Origin: Aphrophora alni
Lineage: Eukaryota; Arthropoda; Insecta; Hemiptera; Aphrophoridae
Direction of reading: 5' to 3'
DNA: 64,000 nucleotides
NCBI GenBank assembly: GCA_963513935.1
Contig: OY740771.1
Span: 11,189,138-11,253,137 of the forward strand
Shown: positions 47,944 through 56,809 of the stretch, piece after piece
Layout of the letters: each line of letters opens with the position of its first letter
Position numbering within the stretch: position 1 is the first letter of the stretch
Position numbers and translations under genes: made by a program
The notes under the pieces: model-generated
The model's database searches: none
What the model was told of the DNA's origin: nothing
The model's input: the letters and a program-made list of their open reading frames with translations, nothing else

Positions 47944-48495
47944 TTAGTATTTTACAATTGTTTTATTTTTATTAAATTCATTCTCTAAAATAATAATTTC
48001 TAGTCGAAGATGTTTGTAATCTATCTGCGAGAGCAATATTGTTCGATTTATTGTGTTATCCATCACAACTGTAGATAGACTTGGAAGAGACTGAATGATA
48101 TCAATCCAACATTCAGTACCAACTGATGTAAATGCTAAGTTTAAATTTGTTAGTTTCTTGCACTGTTTAACAGCTGTACAGATTTCAGATGTTATCGCTT
48201 TACAAGACTGAACATTAAGACATTTTAATGTTCCACAACATAATCTCAAAATTTGTTCAAGCCCCAAGTCATCTAGTCTAGAATTAGTGATTTTTAAATG
48301 TTCAAATTGTTTCATAACTTCATTTTCAGAAGAAAATATAGATAAAAAATCTTTGTTTGAAAGGATAGTTGCTCCCTGGATTTTCAAAGTATGCAAACAT
48401 GTTAAACTTCTTGGAATTTCGTGGAAGATGTCTACTGTTAATGTAATAGCATTCTTCAGACTGAGTTCCTTCAATTTGGTACACTTAAAAATAGC
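47944..48495 (-). CDS. F-box/LRR gene exon 4 (C-terminal repeats and stop)
   Basis: The acceptor is TTATGTTCTAG. The 183-codon exon begins AIFKCTKLKELSLKNAITLT and carries about six leucine-rich repeats, including LKCLNVQSCKAITSEICTAV and CKKLTNLNLAFTSVGTECW. It ends in a basic tail NEFNKNKTIVKY and a TAA stop. It is the longest open exon of the gene. Confidence 0.9.
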   Translation of the reverse strand, partial: AIFKCTKLKELSLKNAITLTVDIFHEIPRSLTCLHTLKIQGATILSNKDFLSIFSSENEVMKQFEHLKITNSRLDDLGLEQILRLCCGTLKCLNVQSCKAITSEICTAVKQCKKLTNLNLAFTSVGTECWIDIIQSLPSLSTVVMDNTINRTILLSQIDYKHLRLEIIILENEFNKNKTIVKY

Positions 48496-51400
48496 CTAGA
48501 ACATAATAATAATAAAACCGTTTATTATCTTTAAATGTTTTCTTTTGTTATATAATACTTGATAAGTTAATTTACAGTACTTTTGTTTATAATTACTATG
48601 GCCGTTTGCGGTTAATCAACCATTTTAAAATTTGGTGATACTGAGATCTGACCATTGTTTTAAATTAAAACCACATGCAACACTTAACAACTTATGGATT
48701 AAGTGTACGACTTAGTAGCTCCACTGTCTTATCGCACACCGTCACTGCTGTCCAATTATACTGAAGTCTGTAAGGGTTCTAATGTTGCCTATTATAGTAC
48801 CATATTTACATTGGAAATGAAATTTAGGGTTTCATTAAGTATTGACTATTGGTGTCATTTTAAAAATATGTACAGTAGAACCCCTCTTAACCGGTCTAGT
48901 CGGGACTGACACCCGGACCGGTTGCCCGTTTGACCGGTTAATCCGAGGCTCCCGTGAAAAATCGGTTTTCGTTCAAAGAAAGCTTATTTAATTAGGTAGC
49001 ACTAAAAATTATGGAATAAAGATGTTATTGCAACTCATTTTATTGTACATAAATGTATCGTATATATTATGTTATGTATATTATACAATTAACATGAAAA
49101 AATTAAACACTACAAAGCTTTTTTACAGATTCCCCCCTGTCAAGTCTTTTGACACATTTAACCGCGTCTCAAACGAAACCAACACAAGCTTCCAAGAAAA
49201 AGAAATGTTATATTTTCCATAATGTAGGCTATACTAAATTGATTCGTGGAAAAAAGCGGCCCATCAAACGTTTTTGTCTGTGTATGTCTGCTATACCGAC
49301 GGGTGCCAATGCCGCGGTGTTTTTATGCCGCCGACAATGGGATACGCTATCACCAAAGTCGTTTGACTCGCCGCTGCTTTGGTGTCGCCGACAATGCGAT
49401 ACCGATATCGACAAAGTCGTTTGACTCGCCGCTGCTTTGGTGCCGCGGGGTTTTTACGTCGCCGACAATGGGATACCGCTATCGAGAAAGTCGTTTGATA
49501 TCGCCGCCACTTTGGTACCGCGGTGTTTTTACGCTGCCAACATTAGGATACCGCTATCGACAAAGTCGTTTGATATCGCCGCCGCTTTGGTGTTTCAATT
49601 ACAATTTATTTTCGGAAACTCTCATCCAACCAGTACACTACGATATAGGCCGGTTAATCCGAGGACCGGTTAATCCGAGGCTGGTTAACAGAGGTTCTAC
49701 TGTAGTTAAGATAGTTGACCTTACTATTGTAGTTTTGTCCATAAATTGAGACGATTGTGTCCATTTTGTGCTACATATATGTATAGTTTTAATTTATGAT
49801 GGTTGGAAACCGATTTACTCATATACTATAATTTTCTTTTAGTTGCAGTTTGGCACATAAATGAATCTTCTACCAAATTTGTTTGGGCTGTTTTTAAAAT
49901 TTCGACCTTTTAGACATTCATGACTAGTATTCACTTTTTAACCTGTAGCGTAGAAAAAGTTCTTTTGGAACAGATGAGAGGTAAAAGTTTTGGTAGGAGT
50001 CCACATTTGATCAAAGTTCCGTTAGCAAATTTTGAATTTGTCATAAAAGCTACTCCATAATTTTAAAATACCCAAAAAACTTTTGGAGATATGTTAAAAA
50101 GATGAAGAAATGCCGAAAATGGTCTATTCACATGTTAACGCTTAAAACTTGTTTAGAGATAACAGACATTGTAAAAGTCAATTTTCATAGTAGGAGACCC
50201 CCAAAATTAATACCTATAATATAGATTGTTTTTGTCAGCACAATTATTTTACCTACTATATAATATGTGAGAAAGTAAAAACAATAGTTTAAAATTCAAT
50301 TTTCACTTTTATATTTCACTAATTTTTTCAAATAAGTAATAAATTATAAGCAAATAAACAACTTAAATAAATTGCTGTAAATGAATTTTATTAACATCTG
50401 GCTTTGAAAAAGTTTATTCAATTACGTACTATCGAAAATATTGTAATGGTATTAAAATTTTTATAACATGTTCTTAGAAACGCCCATAGAAACTTTTTTT
50501 ATCTAATCCGGAATGATGTAGGTGATATATTTGTGCATTATCTCAACAATGCGTGGATTCATAATTTTCAAGTTCAGTATGAGATTAATGTCCTGTGAAA
50601 TGATTAGATTGTGAACCATATCTTGGGAGATTGAAAAAAAAAAAAGGCTTTCTTCAAAATCACTCGAGTTTACATCTTAAAAAAATTATGAATCTCAAGT
50701 ATACTTTAAAAATTAAAGTAAGGTAACTATTGTGATAGAACTAAAATTTCAATATCACGTTTTCAACTATTTGAATCTAAGAAAACATTTTCTAAATGTT
50801 TGAAGCATTTCTCTCTGTGATGATTGACACAAATTTTAGGTTGGTAGGTGGGTATTTCATTGAATGATAGTTTAATTTTGAACTACTTACATAAGGCTTG
50901 GGGTAGAAATTGAGCAAGTGATTTGTTACAATTAGAGCAGTTAGATATGCAAGATTCAAAATTTACAATTTGGTAAGAAGTAGAACTCTCGCAGAATAAT
51001 TACAGTTTAGTCAAAAAAATCACTTAACTGTTTGTGGTGATTCTTTCACCACAGTTTCCCCTTCAATTGTGGGTTCAACTTATTTTTGGGTACATGGCAT
51101 TGCAGGTTGCCAGATACCATGTTACAGGGGCAAATCATTCATGTAAGTTAATTTGGTTAGTCCCCCCCCCCTCTCTGCAACGTGCCTTGGGCTACAGAGT
51201 CAAGCTGAATATGCTAGCAGTTTTACAACACCATGTACGGAGACTGGACCAGTATAGAGCAGCAACATCTAGTTCAATAAGAATCTTGTCTTATATTGTT
51301 CAGTATTTCCATAGGCACAAAAAATATGGTACATTAGGCCAAGTTGGCATGGGTCGGCAGACCCTGGGTTTTTGCAGAATACCATAACCGCATTTGTACA

Positions 51401-54400
51401 ACCGTGAGAAATATATGAACATGACTAGTCAACCATTTTGGGCCAAGTAACTATCTTCAAACATTAATTTGCTGGAGTCAATCCCATCATTTAATTATAA
51501 CATAAGTATAGTTTAATAGTTTAGTATAGTTTAATTATTAATTGATAATTAGTTACTACCCATATCAACTGTTTTGTTACTAGAGTGTCATGTAAAAAAT
51601 TTAAACTTACACTGTATGTTAACTTCCCAAGATGAACAACATCAAGTTTGAGTGAAGTCAGAGTAAATTTTAATAATTCCAACACAGCCTTAATGTCTTG
51701 ATCAGTAAGTGGGGTTTCTCTACTACAAGGTGAAAGTTTTAAAACTTTTAATTGTTGACGATTGTGGGCCAGTAACATGATTTCATTTTTATTTAAAATG
51801 TTATTTAGTCCAATATTAACACTTTTAATATTTTCTTTCCTGGCCAGCAATTCAAAAAATCTAAACATAAAAAATATATACAGTGATCATATTTAAAAAG
51901 AGTTCTCAATAGTAATTAAAATTTTAAAGAATGAATATTTGTTTAAAGATAAAACATCTTATAACTAAACTGGAATTCCAGTACATTCCATCTACAGACT
52001 GCAGTTACTGCTTTTATTATTTTTGTAGTTTAAATGCATATAAATGGAAACCCCTAGTCCTCGAATAACGTCTGGGTCAGAAATATGAAAAAAAAAAAAT
52101 CTAATCCAAGACTAAATGAAGAAGGTGTAAATCCATCTTGGGACTTTATGATTGCCATATTCATACTCAATATAAATGAGTCACCGGGGAGTATGCTGCT
52201 TTAAATAATACCACTCATGTTCGGTGCTGAGAAAGTATTTGAAATATTAGAAAACTCTTTATTACAACTATATTAATTATTGTGTTTCAAAATTCAAATT
52301 TAATTTGAATAAATTAAAATCACCAGTATTGTATGTGTCATTCTCAATCAGTTGACATGAGAATAGAAAAGTTATATAAAATTATTTTGGTTACCACAGC
52401 TAACTCTTAATATATCATGAATTCTTTTTCAAAATATACCTAAACACAAGCAAGAATTTTCCAAATTAACACAAATAAAAAGCGAAAAATAGAAAAGGAT
52501 TCTTGGAAATACAGTACTCTCTGTAGTCTGGTGTTTTTAGATGGGTGGGGAGGGGGAAACAAGTTAGGACACCTTACTGAACACTGCTGTAAGCAAAGTA
52601 CTTCCGATCAGTTGTGTCATGTTGTCCCCGCCTTGAATCTTTACAGTGCCCATTCCATTCATATTATTGTGTTTTATTACTTCATATAGTTTTAGTGTTT
52701 TTTTTGTTTTGTTAAGATAGTGAGAGTAAAAATGTCATCATAGTTTTAAACGTAAGCATACAATATTAACTTTGCTTGAAAAAATGAAATTCTAGAGAGA
52801 ATTGATAAAGGTGATAAGCTGACTAATCTTGCTATTGAAAAAGATCAATAACAATGTAATAAGTGTCCAAAAAACAATGAAAATGGGGGAGTTTTCAGGT
52901 TGAGTATGATAGCCTATATGCTTGATTTCTTCAAGAACAAAACAGGTATACTCCAATCTCGGGAGAGATTCTTAAAGAAAAAGCTAAGGTCTTCTACAGG
53001 AAAATAAAAAGGGGGAAAGGTTATATTCAAGCCAGTGAACGATGGCTAGAAAAGTTCAAAAAGCACTTTGGAATTCGTTTGTTAAGTATGACGGACGATA
53101 AACTCTTGTGGTTTTACCGCAATCAACACCTACAAAGAGAAGTTTAAACAGATCATTGAATAACTAGGCCTATCTCCCGACCAAGTCTATAACACAGATG
53201 AGAGTTTATTAAGGCAGCTTTTGCCCAAGAAGACATTCGTTCACCATGATGAAGCAAGTGCTCCAGGAGAAAAACTGGCCAAGGACAGGATGACATCGAA
53301 TGTGAATAGCACTAATAAATTGAACTTATTGATGATTGGGAAGGCGAAGAATCCTAGAGCCTTTAAAAATGTCAACCTGCCTGTGGATGGGTGACCAAGT
53401 AAGTTTTCTTGGAAAGGTTTTATGAAATATTCATGGTATCAGTGAAGACTTTTTAAAAAAAAGAAACTGCTGCAAAAAGCCATGCTTATTTTGGATAACT
53501 CCCCCGGTCACCCGGAAGTAGACGATTTAAAAAGTTCCGGCATCCATGTAATATTCTTACCACCTAATGTTATCCTTCTTTTACAACCCATGGACCAGAA
53601 TGTTGTTCAGACAGTAAAAAAAATCTTTGCTTTACAAGGTTTTATCAATGGAAGACAGTGTGGTTAAGTTATTAAAAGAAACAAATTTGAAAGATGTGTT
53701 TTTTTTTCACTCACAAATGTCTGGGAAAGTCTAGCAGAAAAAAAAAACATTGTTTAATCATGGAGTAACTTATGGCCCAATATGACACTATTAGAGCAGT
53801 ACAAAAAGAAGAAAGAAAAGAAAACGGATAATAGTCAAAGTAGGGAAATGGAAGACTTGCTCGTAGTTGATAACAAGGACAAAAATTTTAATTATGAACT
53901 GACTGAGCTGTGAAATACGATTACTGAACACTTGTTGATGAAAGCGAAAATCTAACAACAAAAGATAGAACATATGGCTAACCGGCTAGGAAGAAGAAAA
54001 TGGGCAGATTTGGAAAGGCGAGGATTTAATTGAAAATGTGAGGGAAGAAGAAGAAGATGAGGAGAGAGAAAAAGTATTGGTCTTCATACAGTCGGCCATG
54101 ATGCTAGGACGGGTGGCTTTGCGACTTGTGTGAAGTAGGCAAAAGAAAATGATGTATTCGCTAGTGATGTTCTTGTTTTGAAAAGCCTCCAAAATAAAGT
54201 GTTAAAGGTGTCGTTTCAGGGCAAGTAACAGAAGAAACGAAACAGAAAGTGACAGGACAAGAAAAGAAACAGAAGAAAGTGACAGTTTTTTATACTCCAC
54301 TGGAATAGACGTACCGAGCTGTAAGTGAAGATTATGTTTCAATAAATTTTAAAAGACAATTGAAACGTACATATCTATTTGATTATTATTACTATATATA

Positions 54401-56470
54401 GAAAGTTTTTTTTTTAATTTTATATAATATTACTTACAATAAAAGAGAACTTTTATGCATTTGAAGTGGTTTTATTAACGACCTTCCAGTAATCTGGAAT
54501 TTTCGCTAATCCGGCAGTACCTCAATTTGATATCTGCCAGATTAGTGAGAGTCTACTGTATGTCTACACTTCCAAGTGGTGACTATATTATTTCCCATCC
54601 CTCACATGACATGTATTATTATTATATGATCTGTATCTACTGCTTGTTATGGTTGTTCAATGCTAGTTTATTGTTACCTTTTTGTTTGGCTCTTTCTTCC
54701 CCTTTGTTTTCAGTACTTCCATGTAGTTTTTGTACAATTGCTATACTCAGATTAAATGCTGATATATTATTATTTTTATAGCACCTAGTGTTTTAAATGT
54801 TCAGATTTAACTGCCGCAGTGTTATAACACTTTTATTTTAGTACAAGAATAAAAATACACATACTGATTATCATAAATACCTTGGGGATGAGAAATCTAT
54901 TCCCTTGATCGTGATTGATTCTAAGTTGGTACATGACAGTAACATATTAATAAGCACACTCTCTGGAAGCCACTCACCATTAGATAAGGAATTTGTAATT
55001 TTCAAGTCCTTTACTTTTGTGTTACACCTGTTAAATATATTTCACTTGACAAATGATTGAGTATACATGTTTATATCTTTTTAACTATTATTATTTATTA
55101 CTACAATAATTTTTATCTTCAATATTCTTACTATAATATTATTCAAAGATTACTAAATATTGTGTAACACTCACCTATTTCTGTCCCCTCACTTTATCAA
55201 TATCAAACTTTTTTATTAAAAAATATATATATATATATGTTTTTGTCAATTACGTTAAACACAAAGTGTTTGTTAACACAAATGTTAAACACACACACAC
55301 ACACAGATAAATACATTTTTAAAATACTGTGGGGGTACAGCACTATAGATGATGTTTTTTAAAGTATAAACTCTTCGTTTCTTTAATCACATATGGCAAA
55401 AAAATCTTAAGAGGCCACTTATTATGCATATAGTTTCCGAGTTGGATTGAAGTTTTTTCATCCACTGCTGGAGGTTATTTACATATATTGTTCACATTGC
55501 CCTTCCCTAGCCTGCAACTATTTGCACAGCACTGTTGTGAATTACTTTATCTTTCTGACAAAAACAGGTACATTTTAAACTTCATTCTTTATTATTGATA
55601 TTGGTTTAAATTCAGTACATACGGTTTGAAATGGGATTTTCATCAACAGCTATAAAAGCAGATGCTTAAACATCTTTTTTCTCAAAGGGGGTTCCTTTTA
55701 TATTTTATCTAATATTATTTTAGTTAAAATAACTTTACTTTGGATATGTAAATATGTTTGCATTTTATACACACTTGTATCATATTTAGTAAGTAAATAT
55801 ATATTTAGTTTTAAATTATTTATTTGTAAAGCCTGTAAATAAATTGAAGATTCGTGATTTTCGAACCAACAGGGGCTCCTACAGAAGTTGGAAACCTAGA
55901 GAAGTAGATTATAAGAATAAAGGACATAGAACTAAACTGGATTTAATGTTAGTCTGCAGAAAAAAAAAATGTAAATTGTTTTGAAAAACATTTTGACACA
56001 AGGAAGAACCCTGGACCCTATCTCAATACTGTGAATTATTTCATACGTTTACGATACCTCTTTCTAGCAATCTTCTTAAATAGACTTCTGAAATAATATT
56101 CTTCAACTAACATTAAACTCAAAAATATGCCTAAGTAAAATAATCTCTATTAAACATATTATTCATTAACAGTAATGCACCTGCAAATGAGTCTGATAAT
56201 TCTGATGATTTCAGGAATAGATATCAGTGTTATAGATTCCAATAAAGGGGCTTTTCGAAGCATATTAGTCATTTCATGAGAAGACATTGAATCACCTTCA
56301 AATTTGATATGTTTCCACAATGAAGCATCGCTTGTTGCTATTTTCCATTGGAAACAAACGCGTGACAGGTTTTTATATAATTCTTCTTCTTTAAAATAGG
56401 AAAATATATTTACTAAAATATTTGTTGGTAAACTTTGGATACTACATGAAGACTTCTTTTTCTTTCTCAT
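47944..56470 (-). CDS. F-box/leucine-rich-repeat protein (FBXL-type), complete, 4 exons
   Basis: The protein is a likely substrate-recognition subunit of an SCF (Skp1-Cullin1-F-box) ubiquitin ligase. Four exons (56470-56181, 55027-54881, 51860-51611, 48495-47944) have GT-AG borders and phases 2, 2, 0 that join into 412 codons with no stop. The N-terminal F-box (residues about 10-58) reads SIQSLPTNILVNIFSYF, then LSRVCFQWKIATSDASLWKH, with the usual LP, VC..W and LW positions. The rest is irregular leucine-rich repeat, for example LKITNSLSNGEWLPESVL, LKVLKLS, LKCLNVQSCKAI and KLTNLNLAFTSVGTECW. The ATG at 56470 has A at -3 and is the first in-frame start. The gene converges on RBM25; introns 2 and 3 carry Tigger-like transposons. 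It resembles FBXL/SKP2-like proteins in general, but I cannot name the orthologue. Confidence 0.85.
48873..49702. mobile_element. Tigger/pogo-like element with CCGGTTAATCCGAGG iterons, in F-box gene intron 3
   Basis: The left end CAGTAGAACCCCTCTTAACC and the inverted right end (GTTAACAGAGGTTCTACTG) are flanked by TA. CCGGTTAATCCGAGG-type words occur near both ends. On the minus strand at about 49080-49200 the same transposase start seen at 905-1075 is recognisable, and the ~75 bp minisatellite follows at 49300-49595. The interior therefore matches the 487-1184 element in inverse orientation, although the ends differ. It is non-autonomous. Confidence 0.87.
49300..49595. repeat. about four units of the ~75 bp minisatellite
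   Basis: Each unit contains GCCGACAATGGGATACCG, then ATCGACAAAGTCGTTTGA, CGCCGCTTTGG and GGTGTTTTTACG. Unit length is close to 75 bases, a multiple of three, so several frames stay open for over 60 codons. The same unit occurs twice at 590-745. Confidence 0.88.
49710..51600. other. F-box gene intron 3 remainder
   Basis: Mostly AT-rich. At 51034-51387 a less AT-rich stretch has a 117-codon + frame containing VKLNMLAVLQHHVRRLDQYR. It has no recognised domain and may be a repeat; I do not call it a gene. Confidence 0.4.
51611..51860 (-). CDS. F-box/LRR gene exon 3
   Basis: The acceptor is TATGTTTAG and the donor is AGT|GTAAGT. The exon encodes FFELLARKENIKSVNIGLNN, LKVLKLSPCSRETPLTDQDI and LTSLKLDVVHLGKLTYS. 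The leucine pattern and intron phases agree with the rest of the gene. Confidence 0.82.
52022..52180 (-). repeat. interspersed repeat 'GCCTTTAAACAAC' family, copy 6
   Basis: It is inverted: GTAGTTTAAATGCATATAAA, AACCCCTAGTCCTCGAATAA, CGTCTGGGTCAGAAATATG and GAAGGTGTAAATCC match the reverse of the 4335 copy. It lies in F-box gene intron 2. Confidence 0.68.
52512..54558 (+). mobile_element. Tigger/Jerky-like transposon with decayed transposase, in F-box gene intron 2
   Basis: A 2.05 kb element lies between TA dinucleotides. The left end CAGTACTCTCTGTAGTCTGG partly matches the inverted right end (CAGTAGACTCTCACTAATCT). A + strand transposase is readable in pieces with stops and frameshifts: ILERIDKGDKLTNLAIEKD (psq helix-turn-helix, about 52790), LPKKTFVHHDEASAPGEKLA (about 53221), NLLMIGKAKNPRAFKN (about 53330), and LILDNSPGHPEVDDL with FLPPN and LLQPMDQNVV (53485-53610). 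These are the DDE-domain landmarks of Tigger/Jerky proteins, including the Asp in LDN. It is inactive. Confidence 0.92.
53482..53667 (+). pseudogene. longest intact piece of the Tigger/Jerky-like transposase (DDE region)
   Basis: The 61-codon fragment MLILDNSPGHPEVDD...FLPPNVILLLQPMDQNVV covers the second catalytic Asp region and the PLDQG-like motif of pogo/Tigger transposases. It is truncated by a stop; frameshifts lie on both sides. It is a relic, not a host gene. Confidence 0.85.
54881..55027 (-). CDS. F-box/LRR gene exon 2
   Basis: On the minus strand the acceptor is TATTTAACAG and the donor is CCAAG|GTATTT. The 147-base exon encodes KVKDLKITNSLSNGEWLPES and LLSCTNLESITIKGIDFSS, with leucine-rich-repeat spacing. 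It enters and leaves in phase 2 and fits both neighbours. Confidence 0.8.
56181..56470 (-). CDS. F-box/LRR gene exon 1 (start codon, F-box)
   Basis: ATG is followed by a basic MRKKKKSS start and the whole F-box. The donor on the minus strand is TTTGCAG|GTGCAT, leaving phase 2 inside an Arg codon. Reading past it gives a stop after seven more codons, so splicing here is favoured. Confidence 0.85.
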
Positions 56471-56710
56471 TGTAAAAATAATAGATGTTTTTTTTTATGT
56501 CAATATTGTGCCCAAAGATTAGAATTGATTAATTAATTACCTTGGTAACCTAATTTCACTTAGTTTTACATTGTTCTGAAAAGTTTACTCAAATATAAAA
56601 TTCGATGTTAGTGATTTTATAACTTAATAAATTCTAACGACAGTCTCAGTAAAAGCTAATATCTGCGACTATTGAAAGAACAATGATTCTACTCATTGAA
56701 GTAATATTTC

Positions 56711-56805
56711 ACAATTTAAAGTAAATTCTTACCAGTATAAAATTAAATAATCAATAATCTCAAGCCTTCCGTTTTAATTGAAAAGTGATGAAATAAATCG
56801 TTACA
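56711..56805 (+). mobile_element. truncated LTR end, second copy of the 45114-45208 sequence
   Basis: Starting at ACAATTTAAAGTAAATTCTT and ending at GATGAAATAAATCGTTACA, these 95 bases match the last 95 bases of the LTR at 45114-45208 with a few changes. No primer-binding site follows, so this is a solo or truncated LTR, 240 bases upstream of the F-box gene start. Confidence 0.75.
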
Positions 56806-56809
56806 AAAT

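Noticed and set aside
49300..49595. CRISPR-like array of repeats
   Set aside because: Units are contiguous ~75 bp tandem copies without unique spacers, inside a transposon of a eukaryotic genome.
49246..49749. 167-codon + frame (and several overlapping frames on both strands)
   Set aside because: It is produced by ~75 bp repeat units whose length is a multiple of three, inside a Tigger-like element; several frames are open at once, and no domain is present.
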